From: Armatimonadota bacterium
GTDB lineage: Bacteria > Armatimonadota > Fimbriimonadia > Fimbriimonadales > Fimbriimonadaceae
NCBI GenBank assembly: GCA_016125185.1
Contig: WGMG01000002.1
Location: 62,001-126,000, forward strand
Direction: 5' to 3'
DNA length: 64,000 bases
In this document: positions 44,201-53,849 of the stretch, piece after piece
How positions within the stretch are numbered: position 1 is the first letter of the stretch
How the letters are laid out: each line of letters starts with the position of its first letter
Notes under the pieces: generated by a model
Told to the model about the DNA's origin: nothing
Databases searched by the model: none
What the model saw: the letters and a program-made list of their open reading frames with translations, nothing else
Program-made: the position numbers and the translations under genes

Positions 44201-46166
44201 CGGTGTTACCGATGTAAACCGGAAGACCGCCTTGATCTGAGGCACGGGTCGTGATCGTCACCACTCCGCCAGCTTCGCTGACCAGACGAGGATGCTCGCC
44301 CTTGGCCCCAAGCCACACACTCATGATTCCTGCATTCGCCAGATTCGGCGACGCTTGCGGCGTGAGCGGGAGGTACATGACCTTATCCAGACCACCGGAG
44401 TTATCCAAAATCGGAATGTAACCAACCGTCGGCGAACTAGAGATTCGCTGAATCGCGTTGCCGGTGCCGCCAAAGACGAACGGGTTCGAGCTTGCCGAGG
44501 TCGATCGCACGAGTTGAAGCGTGCGCAGGTCGACCTGCCAAACGCGACCGATGTAGGTTCCCGCCGTCGAAACGGTATCCACCACATAGGCGATACCTTC
44601 GTGAACAGTCGGCGCCTTCGGCACTTCGCCTGGAGCCAGACCAGCCGTACCGCCCAGACCTGGAGTCAAGGCTGCAACCGGCGTAAGAGCTTCGGTTGCC
44701 GGACAGCGGCGTGTCACCGGATCAAAGATCGGATAAACCAACAGTCGTCCGTCACCGGTTGTTACAAGAAGCTGGTCGGTCGGCACGCCAGTCGCAGGGT
44801 TCGGGATCTCGGCGCACACCGCGCTCGAAATTCCACTTGCAACCGGAGAGGTCGCAAAAATTAGGTCATCCTCATTTCCGAGGTTCGCATCTTGGAATCC
44901 ATCGTCAGGATTGCCGTCTCGATCCACATCGGACCGCGGGTTGACGTCGTGACAAAAGACTCGGTCGTCGGCTACCGAGAAGGACATTCCCTTATAGATA
45001 ACCGGCGGTCGATAGTCCTCGACTGGGGCCGTGTAGGTCGCAGACGAAGAGGGGGTTGCGTAGGGAGCGGCCCACGACTGAAGGAGCGGAGCGCCCTCAT
45101 CGATGAAGCTACTATAGTTGCGGCGCGATCCAGCACCAGCCTGACGCGATTGATTCGCAAGCGAAATAGCGTTGACGGCGAACTTGGCGGCGGCTGTGGC
45201 GTACTGGCCAGCCACTGACTTCCCTGCCGTTTGTCCACCTGGGTCGGCGGCGAAGTATTCGCGGTTCAAATTGGATCCCACTCGATTGAGCGCTTCGCTA
45301 ACACCGCGAGTAGTCACCACGACATAGCCGTCGCCGATGTTGGCGACAGAAGTAGTGGGCGGTACATTCTGCCCGGCTCTTGTGACAGGTTGAAGTCGAC
45401 TGTAGGAACTCGTATTGCCGACAATGTCCAACATAAGCGGTGCGACTGCGCCGGCTCCTTCACTTGCCGGATCGCTTGGCGCCATGCTTATGTTATTGAT
45501 TGGCTGGTTCAGGAAAAGCGGCCCCACCGTGAGCATGCCGACCTCGGATGACGCAAGACGGAACGGATATCGCACCAATCGGCTGTTAAAGTCTGCCTGA
45601 ACAATCAGTCTGTCTTGGGGCGGATCGTAAACCTGGAAGGAAATGGGCCCGCCCTGAGTTTGGTCGAGCCAACCATAGGTGTAGTCGATCCACAGCACAC
45701 CGCCCTTGTCCACGAATCGTCGCAGTTTCTCACGATCCGAAGGGCTGACGGCCAAATTCGGAGTCGTGACCTGCAAAAGAGCAACATCCAGCTTGGCAAA
45801 GTCGTCGTCCGTCATGTTTGCGACGTTTACCCACCAATAGCGTACGGTTCGCTTGTTGACGGCGCTTCCTGCTGCCGGAGTGTTGTTATATCGCGCCGCG
45901 AAAAATGCCGTTTCGCTTGCATCCAACCAGCCCGGAGCCAGCGGATTGTAGATATTCCAGCCGGCCGGCTTAACCGACGTGTTGGAATCCAAATTGAACC
46001 AGACGAATGGGCCCGTTAAGCTTTGCCCCACTCCAGTCGGCTGATGGTCGCCGTTCAAATGCAGATACGCGGCCCGAATGTCAACATTCCGGCTCGCGTA
46101 TGCCTGCTGTGCGTAGGCGGAAACCGCCGCGACCGCTAGGCTGACGACTGTAAGTAGTCTCTTCAT
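41256..46166 (-). CDS. Giant exported beta-propeller-like protein, 1636 aa
   Basis: Signal peptide MKRLLTVVSLAVAAVSAYAQQ. The N-terminal part (about 90-165) contains LDVALLQVTTPNLAVSPSDR and KLRRFVDKGGVLWIDYTYGW, like the DUF4159/glutamine-amidotransferase-like fold used in surface proteins. At about 400-415 DVDRDGNPDD is an EF-hand/dockerin-type calcium loop. The C-terminal third has NHL/propeller-like strands (YTVGDSNDLLVVDSNQNRVL, YLIADQGNDRLIEIVDRY). It abuts the PilX-like gene and overlaps the next giant by TAATG. Function unknown; linked to pili by operon position. Confidence 0.72.
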   Translation of the reverse strand: MKRLLTVVSLAVAAVSAYAQQAYASRNVDIRAAYLHLNGDHQPTGVGQSLTGPFVWFNLDSNTSVKPAGWNIYNPLAPGWLDASETAFFAARYNNTPAAGSAVNKRTVRYWWVNVANMTDDDFAKLDVALLQVTTPNLAVSPSDREKLRRFVDKGGVLWIDYTYGWLDQTQGGPISFQVYDPPQDRLIVQADFNSRLVRYPFRLASSEVGMLTVGPLFLNQPINNISMAPSDPASEGAGAVAPLMLDIVGNTSSYSRLQPVTRAGQNVPPTTSVANIGDGYVVVTTRGVSEALNRVGSNLNREYFAADPGGQTAGKSVAGQYATAAAKFAVNAISLANQSRQAGAGSRRNYSSFIDEGAPLLQSWAAPYATPSSSATYTAPVEDYRPPVIYKGMSFSVADDRVFCHDVNPRSDVDRDGNPDDGFQDANLGNEDDLIFATSPVASGISSAVCAEIPNPATGVPTDQLLVTTGDGRLLVYPIFDPVTRRCPATEALTPVAALTPGLGGTAGLAPGEVPKAPTVHEGIAYVVDTVSTAGTYIGRVWQVDLRTLQLVRSTSASSNPFVFGGTGNAIQRISSSPTVGYIPILDNSGGLDKVMYLPLTPQASPNLANAGIMSVWLGAKGEHPRLVSEAGGVVTITTRASDQGGLPVYIGNTGDPLSVHVSLVRTDGTVYTAAQMAAVFSGAISQSQGTLSLTLAPAATWPPADLDPENPVRVDYTIDWGAAFPTTIGSVERGRLQFPTPATAQRHIVDGVALSPNGTIYATCSTQNLSPGSSGTNDYLGSFFALREEGRGIFRMVYRWDLYPQHTFSYSGGTQTVPPVLPDNDPVQYLTFGALSLSQYLGGNFIKASFQGAPVVRDGNVFVTVSGSKFTPAGLTVPASALLCFKDDTSSREIKIGRSVSSNAAIVQPDFARSSDPTLPNTFSVLPPASFRIEQEAGDVGSTIRIDNMMTAQRGQIIDSINTSQPIILRESGRPDTIIDPAQLGDRWNPLKWYVILHGMTVRSSAYASGNTVFVSGSSILPQALEFTGSVPGPDGYVTALRTDFDPSVAQKTSQTHFPYDANPSNFVPAQIVADDSRPYMRQVISLDYLRAASGWTTTENDFTNMYPNQLYVWPQVPKNSAENGRTSFDDFKIRVNQCTLRSSTGAHDASYGVVGGDGAVLAWNDQNVFCFRRSDMWVADEGRIAAFDPSGNVIYDSSLQTLTGLTAGDTGGADLTKFDRPTRVYTVGDSNDLLVVDSNQNRVLRMNPNGSVSRNISEFQLDANFVPSGYASGESLKLANPRDAATFVSEVSAANNPFAVTWPEYWVHYLIADQGNDRLIEIVDRYQEDPATGDIVKPLAAGVLLWHSPTAISGKGFAYNSLSRIQVGTGHFVVVAGVGGKAPSRIDSGEPNTGSSVIGDTNPDDQRTSNTGNGGVVMFDDTLPGGYRVFSQFATPAVDHSRVWDFNTGNWSTSTTADIAPRVHVMNNLQSVTASLVPAATLGGTPQMTIMITDGTGVYEVVTDPTNPTVLTTRWMLPNWAFQSMRRTGGVPTSDNPLRFFATYARRLDTDNVVVVNGYSGKTLYYGNNYTGEVLQLDGRLDPVSGLQGAAYVSQGFSTNIVNLGFNTRSIKLRYGPIEGTRGLRLPVFADRR

Positions 46167-49100
46167 TTACTTAGATTCTCCAAAGTAGGCCAGAGTCGGG
46201 CTGACCGGGAGCCGCGGCATTGGCGGCAACTGGTAAGTGACTCCGTTCACAGTGCTCGTGCGAATCATCGCATTCGGATTCGCCGGATTGGCCGCCGTCA
46301 CCGTGGAATCGAAACCAAACACGCCACCTACTCGACCAGTTGCGAGGGTCGGATCGTAGGAGATCGTCAGGTTCGAGGTGTAGGGTCGGGCCGCAGGGTT
46401 CGCCTTGGTCCAAGCCGATACGTGGCTGTAAGGAATGTAGTGCGGATTGCCCGTAGAACCGTCGAAGGTGCCCGCCTGCTTGGTGGGAATCCATCCCCAC
46501 TTCTTCAGCCATTCGTTTTGAACTGAGATTGGTGGCGGCAGGTTCTCGGCGATGGAACCCACGATGTCGATTCGAACATCGATCGGTTCGCCGTAGAACG
46601 GTGCATTCGGCATATTGCCGTAGTTCTCAAGTCGATCTTTCGCAGCCTGGTTTCTTGCATCGACCAGCGATGCGCCACCGGACATCAATTTGGCGACCTC
46701 ATTCTCGAAAGTGTCTCGGCGATCGTTCGGGTCCATGTTGTACCAGTCGCCCGGAATCACGAAGAACGAACCTTCCTCTGCAAAGATTGAGGCCTCGATC
46801 TTAACATCGAGCGGAACGGCTGCGGCTCGGGCCAACAGGTAGTTGCCGCTCGCCTGCGTACCGAACTGGGTCAGGCCAAGCGAAACGCTGTTCGAACCTT
46901 GAATCAACATTTCGTAGTTGTTCGTGTTAAACGTGTTCAAGAACCGGTTGTTGACGATGCTCGCGGTTGCCGCCGTCGGGTCAACGAGCGGAAATGCGAC
47001 CGACTCAAACTTCGGCGACTGTTGGAAGACCTCGGTGCCCAATCCGTAAATATCTCCGAAAGCAGGAGGCGGTGCTGGGTTGTTGATGGCCGCCCAAATC
47101 AGCTTGGCCGAGTTGGTGACCGAATTGAGGACTTCAAACTGATACTGATCGTTGCCCCCGAACAATTGGCTGCCACGGTTCACCTTGATGTTGAAGAAGG
47201 AGTTCGAGGGTCCCGGGTTGGAATACTCCAGCGCCTGGGTCAGCAGGAGGTTCGTGCTCTCCGTCACACCCGTACCATTTGCATCAGCCGGATTGGCCGG
47301 ATTGAATTCCTTGTAGGAAAGCGGAGCCGGGAGCCAGTTCTGGTAAGGCAGCGTGTTATTGGAGTTAGCCGGATCGCGGTCGCTCAGCGGGAAGTCAACC
47401 TGAAGATTGGTTTCACCATCGGGCGAACTGAGATGATCCGGACTGTAGCCGTTGATGCCAATGCCACCCTGTTCGACCTGAGCATTTGTCTCAGACGACG
47501 GGCCAACGAACATGGTCGGGTTCAGCGTAACGTAATCCTTCGCCATCAGCATCAGGGCCGATCGGCTCGGACGGGTCAAGCGGTTGTTCGTGATGACAGC
47601 CGGATAAGCGGCGGTGACATCGTTCGCCTGAACACCCTTCAGGATGCTGCCCTCGATGTAAACCGTCTTGTTCGATACGACGGTCATCTGAACGTCGGTG
47701 GGAATCACACCACGAACGCGGACGTTCCCTTCGAAGTACACAACACCGTTGAATACCGGCCCGAGACTGAAGTCGCTCGGCGTCAGCGCATCATTGATCG
47801 AGGCCGACATGCCCTGCGTGAGGGTGTTGATAATGTGGATTCGACCATCGTTGCCATAACCCACTCGGTATCGCATCGAGGTCAAACCACTATCCGTACC
47901 GTCCGCCCGCTTCCAGGTTCGCTCTTCTGGCTCCTGGTCGGGGTGGGCGTTGCGTTGAATAACGAAGCCGTCTTTGGTGAGGAGCAGGAACGCGCCGACC
48001 GGAATATAGAACGGTCCGTGCCATCCGGTTCGGAAGTTCGAGCTCGACGAAGCGTCGCCGAACGAGCTGAGCCAGTCCTGGACGAGAGAGGAAGTCCCAC
48101 CGGCGATGCGGCGGCCTTGTTCGTCGTCAGGAACCTGGTAGTCGCTGGAGTTATCGACGTACGGGCCTTCGCCGTGGCCAAAGAGACCGGTGTTGCCCGA
48201 CGGACCGAGAATGCCCGAATCCTTTGTCAGCTTCAGGTAGCGATTGGTGTTGGCGCTTTCGGCCACATCCGCGCTTGAGAGCATCGAAGCCGGCGTCAGG
48301 TAGCCAACGCCTCGAACATCGTTCGAGCCGTCTGCATCCGACAAACCGTCGCGGAACACGCCGCCAAACGTCGAAAAGGCCGGATTGTAGCTGTCGAGGA
48401 CCATGTTAGCCGACGTCACCTGCCAGGAGTTCGTCGTTCGATCCCACCACGACTTATTGACCGTGAGGGTTCCACCCGAAGCCGACTGAATCGCGCCCGA
48501 AGCCTCGATTCCGTCGCCCATCGTCTGGTTCAGGTCAGCGATCATCGGACCATAAACTCGAAGGTCGCCATTCACGCGCATCGAACCACCACTCGGCAGT
48601 CCCATGATTGCCGCGCCCGCGCCCGTCGGAGAAAGGTTATAGGCATCCTGCGTATCGCCAACCTGGCGAGGGGCATCAACCGGTGTACCATCGGCACCCG
48701 GAGTCTCTCGATACATCGCGCCACTGTCCGTAGCAAAGCCCATCTCGATTGGGTGAGTGCTCTTATACTTGTTGGTTTCGAACCGGGCGTAGTCGATCAG
48801 GCCGATTTGAGCGAGGGCCAGGAGCTTACGACTAGATGTTTCCTTGCCGTCGTAGTCCTTCATCTTGGCGTAGGCTGCGTCAAACCCCGCTTGGTCGGCA
48901 AAGTTCTGGAATTGAACTGTCGCATTGGCTGCCACGGTCGTCGGGTCCTTGGCGTTCACCTCGCCTTGTCGACCGATTGATTCGATCTTCAAGTAATTTC
49001 GAGCCAAACCGGGATCATAAAATGTCCCAACACCGGTGCTAGAGAAGATGCTTTGGTCGCCCGGAGCGTAGGTCACGCGCACCAATGCTCGACCACCTTT

Positions 49101-49505
49101 GTAGTCGATTCGGAAGAATGGGCCAAGGCCGTCCGGGCCTCCGTTATCGATTCGAGTGGTTCCCGGGAAGTTCAGAGGAACACCGCCAGCCGTCGCGGGA
49201 GGACGCAGGTAGTAAGCGTCTGGGTCGCGAGTGGTGTCTGGAACGAGCTGAGTCAGCGGCGTCGCCTGCCCACGCCAGTCGGCACCGAGGTCCGAATTGA
49301 CGAGTTGGGACTGAGCATATCGGACTCCCGACTCGGCGAAGTCGCTGTTTACACCACGAGCTTTCGCATTCGAGGCGCCGCGAATCGTTCGGCTCAAGAT
49401 CGACGCGAAGGCCGCGCCAAGAATCAAGAGGACGAACAGAACCAAGAGCGCGATGATCAGCGTCTGACCATGCTGCATTCGTGGACGGTAGTTTCTTCTC
49501 TTCAT
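46167..49505 (-). CDS. PilX-like large exported protein, 1112 aa
   Basis: The N-terminus MKRRNYRPRMQHGQTLIIALLVLFVLLILG is a type III/PilX-like signal and membrane helix (residues about 12-36) with Gly13 before the hydrophobic stretch but no Glu at +5, as in PilX. The remaining 1070 residues are a beta-rich Asn/Gly/Pro/Thr-rich ectodomain of no known family. Typical PilX is under 200 residues. ATG 49505 lies 6 bases after the PilW-like gene. It probably is a minor component of the pilus tip complex. Confidence 0.68.
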   Translation of the reverse strand: MKRRNYRPRMQHGQTLIIALLVLFVLLILGAAFASILSRTIRGASNAKARGVNSDFAESGVRYAQSQLVNSDLGADWRGQATPLTQLVPDTTRDPDAYYLRPPATAGGVPLNFPGTTRIDNGGPDGLGPFFRIDYKGGRALVRVTYAPGDQSIFSSTGVGTFYDPGLARNYLKIESIGRQGEVNAKDPTTVAANATVQFQNFADQAGFDAAYAKMKDYDGKETSSRKLLALAQIGLIDYARFETNKYKSTHPIEMGFATDSGAMYRETPGADGTPVDAPRQVGDTQDAYNLSPTGAGAAIMGLPSGGSMRVNGDLRVYGPMIADLNQTMGDGIEASGAIQSASGGTLTVNKSWWDRTTNSWQVTSANMVLDSYNPAFSTFGGVFRDGLSDADGSNDVRGVGYLTPASMLSSADVAESANTNRYLKLTKDSGILGPSGNTGLFGHGEGPYVDNSSDYQVPDDEQGRRIAGGTSSLVQDWLSSFGDASSSSNFRTGWHGPFYIPVGAFLLLTKDGFVIQRNAHPDQEPEERTWKRADGTDSGLTSMRYRVGYGNDGRIHIINTLTQGMSASINDALTPSDFSLGPVFNGVVYFEGNVRVRGVIPTDVQMTVVSNKTVYIEGSILKGVQANDVTAAYPAVITNNRLTRPSRSALMLMAKDYVTLNPTMFVGPSSETNAQVEQGGIGINGYSPDHLSSPDGETNLQVDFPLSDRDPANSNNTLPYQNWLPAPLSYKEFNPANPADANGTGVTESTNLLLTQALEYSNPGPSNSFFNIKVNRGSQLFGGNDQYQFEVLNSVTNSAKLIWAAINNPAPPPAFGDIYGLGTEVFQQSPKFESVAFPLVDPTAATASIVNNRFLNTFNTNNYEMLIQGSNSVSLGLTQFGTQASGNYLLARAAAVPLDVKIEASIFAEEGSFFVIPGDWYNMDPNDRRDTFENEVAKLMSGGASLVDARNQAAKDRLENYGNMPNAPFYGEPIDVRIDIVGSIAENLPPPISVQNEWLKKWGWIPTKQAGTFDGSTGNPHYIPYSHVSAWTKANPAARPYTSNLTISYDPTLATGRVGGVFGFDSTVTAANPANPNAMIRTSTVNGVTYQLPPMPRLPVSPTLAYFGESK

Positions 49506-49511
49506 CGGGGA

Positions 49512-51812
49512 TTACCTTATAAAGTTGCGGACGTTGGCAGTGGCCTTCATCGTGACAGTCTGCGGGAACGGCACATCGGATTGCGGATAGTTGCGAATCG
49601 TCATGATGACCTGCATCAACTGCCTTGTGTCGTACTCAACTCGAACCACGTCGTCGGGCGCCGTGAATTGGAATTTGTACGCTACACGTATTCGACCGGG
49701 AACGTCGTTGGTTGTTCCAGGAATTCTCATAGTCGCCGGAATTGGGACTTCTGGCGCAGAGCAGAGTTGCACGTAGCCCACCTTGAACCGAGGTTGGAAG
49801 ATCGCGCTAACCAAGCTCGTTCGGTCGTACACGGCCGGCGGAGTCGGGAAGCCGAGGGCAGCATAACCTGCCGGCGTCGGTTCAGCGATGTTTGCATAGT
49901 TGATGCGGTACTCGTTCGGACCCGGCTCGTGGTTGACGCGGTGGTATCGAACTTCGAAGCCATTGTTCGGGCCAGGATTCTGGTCGGGACCATAGATTTC
50001 TTCGCTTCCCGGAACAATGATGGCTCGCGGGAACATCGCCAGCGGACTCATCGAGCCGTCGCCCTGCGGAATCGTGCGCAGGTCGATGAATCGATGGGCG
50101 CCACCCGTCTCACCTAACTGAGAAGGCACACCGTTTCGACCATACTTAGCGTCATCCCAAATCTTGTCAAAGACTCGGTTGATATTGAACCGACCGAATG
50201 TGTTGTCCCAATACGGGGAGTCCGAGAAGACTCCGGTCGCTAGACCAGTATCTGTCGAAGGCGTCAATCCCGTATCTGTATTCACCCATCCGCTCGAGAC
50301 CGTGCTCTGTGCCGGCACCTGAGGAAGGTTCAGGCTGTTCAAGTCAAGCGGGCTAAAGAGGTTCGCCGAGGCGTTCGGGTCCTTGGTGACATCACCCACT
50401 TCCCAGTTATTGAAGCTGCCGATGAGCCGTCCGGTAAGGTTGTTCGTGAAGAACGGCATGAACTTCGCGTATACGTCTGCATTCGCCGAGCTCAGCCAGC
50501 CGCTCACCATGTTGGCGGCGTTCAGGCCGGCAGTGAACGGGTATCGGCTATTCGGATCATATCCGTGGCTCTTATAGGCCGTTGTGTAGGCGGTGATATC
50601 GAAGGTCTCGATACCGCTACCTGCCGTGGTATCGGGAATTCCCGACGTATTAGGATCGACGTAGAACGTTGCAAAATTAGCGTTGTCCGTCCGGCCAACC
50701 TGGTAAGCGGTTCCACCGCCGTTGTTCCAGTTGGAACCATAGGACCGGACCACCACGTTGCTCCACATCGAGAACTGTCCGGCGTAGACCTCGGAGCCGA
50801 TCTGATCGGCGCTCTCCGATTCGCTACCCAGCGCTGCCGCAGCTTCACCATCCACGCCATCGCCTTCCACGTGCGACGGACGGAAGAGCACTAGAGGAGT
50901 GATGCGGGGCGACCATACGCCCGCCGCATTCGTCATCTTTACGAGCCGTTGTGCCTTGTCGATCTGCGGTTGGATCAGGTCGTAGCGGGTCATTTCCGTT
51001 TCGACCTTAGCGACCTTCAGCCAGTTCTGAATGCGCATCGCCTTCGAGTCGTTATTGACCGGCGTGCCAACTGCTGCATTGGTGGCGAGGAAGAAGTCGG
51101 GATCATCCAGGTTCGGGGTTCGGTTCGTTGCGTCGGTCGCGTCGAAGAACTTAGCATTGACCTGAGGGATGAAGTTTCCGCTTCCCGGAGGCACCTCGGT
51201 CATGACAACCGGCTGAACCTCGGCCGAATAGAGAACGAAAAGGTTGTCTCGTCCGCCGCCGCGGGTCATCAGAAGCCCGTCGTAAGGGTTGTTGTAATTC
51301 TTGAACGGATCGCGCAATCCAATCCAATAGCGCTTGATCGTCGTTCCCGCCGCGAGAGGAAGCTGGACTTGCCCCTTGGCCGACTGAAGCGTCGGGTCTT
51401 CTTTGCCCGTGACAGGATCGATGAAGCCGCCGCCAGGACCACGCTGACCAACCTTTTGGGGCAGAACCAGATCGAGCTTGGTGTAGTTCATGCCGATCTT
51501 GACATAGCCGCCCGGAGTGGTGACTACCGCGCCGGTGTCGTCGATGCCCTTGGTCGGAATCGGAGCCACGATACTAACTCGGCCCTTGACCCCTTCCACA
51601 TCGCGTACGGCAACTGCTTCGCCGATTTCCTTGGACAACTCTTCGGTGAGAATTCGAGCCTTATCTTGCGCGTCGGAGTACGCCTGAGCCGTTCGCGTCG
51701 CATTGAAGGTCTGAACCATCGGGATCGTGATGATGGTCATCAGGATCGCCGTGATCGCCATGACGGTGATCAACTCGATCAGGGTGAAAGCGTACTGTCG
51801 CCGGTTTCTCAT
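49512..51812 (-). CDS. PilW/PulJ-like minor prepilin, 766 aa
   Basis: Start ATG 51812 overlaps the upstream stop (CAATGAG). Leader MRNRRQYA, then FTLIELITVMAITAILMTIITIPM: cleavage after Ala8, methylated Phe9, Glu13 at +5. So it has a class III prepilin signal with Ala in place of Gly at -1. The ectodomain is about 740 residues against about 200-250 in PilW/PulJ, beta-rich, with no named domain. The longer frame from 51863 is disfavoured since it would hide the prepilin leader. Confidence 0.78.
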   Translation of the reverse strand: MRNRRQYAFTLIELITVMAITAILMTIITIPMVQTFNATRTAQAYSDAQDKARILTEELSKEIGEAVAVRDVEGVKGRVSIVAPIPTKGIDDTGAVVTTPGGYVKIGMNYTKLDLVLPQKVGQRGPGGGFIDPVTGKEDPTLQSAKGQVQLPLAAGTTIKRYWIGLRDPFKNYNNPYDGLLMTRGGGRDNLFVLYSAEVQPVVMTEVPPGSGNFIPQVNAKFFDATDATNRTPNLDDPDFFLATNAAVGTPVNNDSKAMRIQNWLKVAKVETEMTRYDLIQPQIDKAQRLVKMTNAAGVWSPRITPLVLFRPSHVEGDGVDGEAAAALGSESESADQIGSEVYAGQFSMWSNVVVRSYGSNWNNGGGTAYQVGRTDNANFATFYVDPNTSGIPDTTAGSGIETFDITAYTTAYKSHGYDPNSRYPFTAGLNAANMVSGWLSSANADVYAKFMPFFTNNLTGRLIGSFNNWEVGDVTKDPNASANLFSPLDLNSLNLPQVPAQSTVSSGWVNTDTGLTPSTDTGLATGVFSDSPYWDNTFGRFNINRVFDKIWDDAKYGRNGVPSQLGETGGAHRFIDLRTIPQGDGSMSPLAMFPRAIIVPGSEEIYGPDQNPGPNNGFEVRYHRVNHEPGPNEYRINYANIAEPTPAGYAALGFPTPPAVYDRTSLVSAIFQPRFKVGYVQLCSAPEVPIPATMRIPGTTNDVPGRIRVAYKFQFTAPDDVVRVEYDTRQLMQVIMTIRNYPQSDVPFPQTVTMKATANVRNFIR

Positions 51813-53833
51813 TGGATTGCATCCCCTCGGTGAAGGTAGGTTTCTTTCGTCGTGACACTCCACTCTTTCGCCCAGTTGCCAAAACCGGTGTTCAAGTTCA
51901 CAACCGGATCGGTACCCAAAGCGAAGGAGTTGATGTTGTAGAAGACTTTAGCCAGAACCGAGACGCCCTTTACGTCAGTGACCGCATAGGCCATCGACTC
52001 AGGACTGCTTGTATCCTGCGCGATGTTGGTCGCCGCCACACGGTCGTTCAGGTCGATCGAAGGCAAGGGCTGAGCCATGCCGTCTCCCGATCGGTACTTG
52101 ATCATGAATTCCGCCCCCTCAAGCGTTTCGGCTGTCGCGCCGTTGTAGTATCGAACTTTGCCGATCGAAACCTTGCGGTTCACATCCATCGGCGGGAAGT
52201 AGATACGAGTCGGAAGTCCACCCAAGGCTGACGATCCGCCAACGTAATACTGAGCCGCGCCGGGAATATTGTAGGTGAAGTCATAATGCGACGGGTTACG
52301 CGCAATCTGCACCGCCCACTCTTCTCGGCCCATGTAAAAAATTCGGAGTACACGACCAGTGACGTTCGTCATCACAGTTCCGCCCGCCGTCGCGACTGCC
52401 TGGGTCAGGCCGTTCGTGTCGTCATTATCGATATCGAACAACGTCACGTAGCCGTTCGTCTTGTCGATCTTCATCGTCGGGCTGCCGTTGTACGACTCAA
52501 GCAATTGCCCGCCCGTCTCTACATCGATGATCAGAACGTTGTCGGCATCCTTTGTGTTAGCGCCTGGCACCTGCGTGTTATTGACGAAGCAGATGTCTTC
52601 CATGCCTTGGTTCGGCGTGGGCGGCGGTACCGCGATCGAATCGTGATCGGGGGCCGACTTACCGTCTGGGCCGTTGACCGAGTTGGTTCGAATGGACGGA
52701 ACCGCCAGCTTCAGAACTTTCGGCAGGCCCGCCGGACTGCTGGAGCTCACGCGAAAATCTTCGTGAAGGATTCGCCAGTCGCGGACGTCGTAGTCGATGC
52801 GCGCGACATAAGGCTGCCGCGTCGCGCCTGCTCGTTCTTCGTATTTATTGTAGAGGCCAGGGTTAAACAACACCTCACCAATCAGTGGGTTAATCACCTT
52901 GTAGGTGAAGATTTCGTTGGGATCCCAAGCCGACGCCGTAGTAATTTCGCGGTAAAGCCGAGCGATCTTGATTGAATTAACTTCGACGTTGACAAGATTC
53001 TCGCCGCCGCCTAGCACACCCGGGATCGACGCCACCGGTACCACAACGTAGCCCGTCGTAGACGTACCGATCGTCACGATTTGCGACGTCAGAGTCCGAG
53101 TAAAGACATTGCCGCCGCTGTTGATCGTTGCCGTCAGCGAAACTCGGAAGTTGCCCGATACGGTCGCCGACGCCGGGAAGGCGATTTCAACAAGATTCGT
53201 GTCTTCGTTGCCGACGGCGAATTCATAGTCGCGCAAACCTTCATAGTCCGTCGTCTCATGAACCGCCCGTCGGTACATGTCGCGTCCGTAGATCAGAAGT
53301 TGACCAGGAAGCGGAGCGCCGTTCGTAAAGTCGGGTGGCCCCAGCTCCAGCATGGCAAGGCAACCGAAGTAGTCGTTTGCGGTCGGCGTGCCAGGTGTCA
53401 GCCATTCAGGGGCGGAAAGACGGTGAGTCTCACCGATCACACGCCGGAAGACGTTAGGCCCGGACTGAAGCTGCCAAGCTCGGTCGGTTCCCTGCACGAT
53501 TCCCGTCGAGTCAATACCGGTCGTGATCGGGCTGTACTCGGTATTCGAAATATTGGAATCTACGACTGGGGTGTAGACACCCGAGATCAGTTGGAACTGG
53601 ATCGGTAGAATGGCCTCCGGGACCAGGTCCGGCCTCGCCTTCAAGGATTCGAGAGCCGATCGGCCAAGACCGACCGCCACCGAGTTGTCCCTGGCACGGT
53701 TCAGGATTCGAATGCCGCCCGGAAAGATTTGGGCGATGGCAAGAATCCCAACCAGGAATACAACGATGACGACCAAGACCTCAACGAGGGTCGTCCCGCC
53801 GATACGGCTAAGTTTTCGCGATGGAGAGATCAT
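51809..53833 (-). CDS. PilV-like minor prepilin, 674 aa
   Basis: Leader MISPSRKLSRIGG, then TTLVEVLVVIVVFLVGILAIAQ: cleavage after Gly13, Glu18 at +5, and the VEV form typical of PilV/PulI. The ectodomain is several times the usual length (PilV is about 170-200 residues). It follows the FimU-like prepilin by 16 bases and is followed by the PilW-like gene with a 4-base overlap. Confidence 0.78.
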   Translation of the reverse strand: MISPSRKLSRIGGTTLVEVLVVIVVFLVGILAIAQIFPGGIRILNRARDNSVAVGLGRSALESLKARPDLVPEAILPIQFQLISGVYTPVVDSNISNTEYSPITTGIDSTGIVQGTDRAWQLQSGPNVFRRVIGETHRLSAPEWLTPGTPTANDYFGCLAMLELGPPDFTNGAPLPGQLLIYGRDMYRRAVHETTDYEGLRDYEFAVGNEDTNLVEIAFPASATVSGNFRVSLTATINSGGNVFTRTLTSQIVTIGTSTTGYVVVPVASIPGVLGGGENLVNVEVNSIKIARLYREITTASAWDPNEIFTYKVINPLIGEVLFNPGLYNKYEERAGATRQPYVARIDYDVRDWRILHEDFRVSSSSPAGLPKVLKLAVPSIRTNSVNGPDGKSAPDHDSIAVPPPTPNQGMEDICFVNNTQVPGANTKDADNVLIIDVETGGQLLESYNGSPTMKIDKTNGYVTLFDIDNDDTNGLTQAVATAGGTVMTNVTGRVLRIFYMGREEWAVQIARNPSHYDFTYNIPGAAQYYVGGSSALGGLPTRIYFPPMDVNRKVSIGKVRYYNGATAETLEGAEFMIKYRSGDGMAQPLPSIDLNDRVAATNIAQDTSSPESMAYAVTDVKGVSVLAKVFYNINSFALGTDPVVNLNTGFGNWAKEWSVTTKETYLHRGDAIQ

Positions 53834-53849
53834 AGTTCTTTCTCCAGCC

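Noticed and set aside
46899-48278. 459-aa and other long plus-strand frames opposite the PilX-like and giant genes (also 41199-42389, 49053-50117, 39043-39939)
   Set aside because: Arg/Val/His-rich mirrored frames without start signals or domains, opposite genes with clear signal peptides and tight operon spacing.
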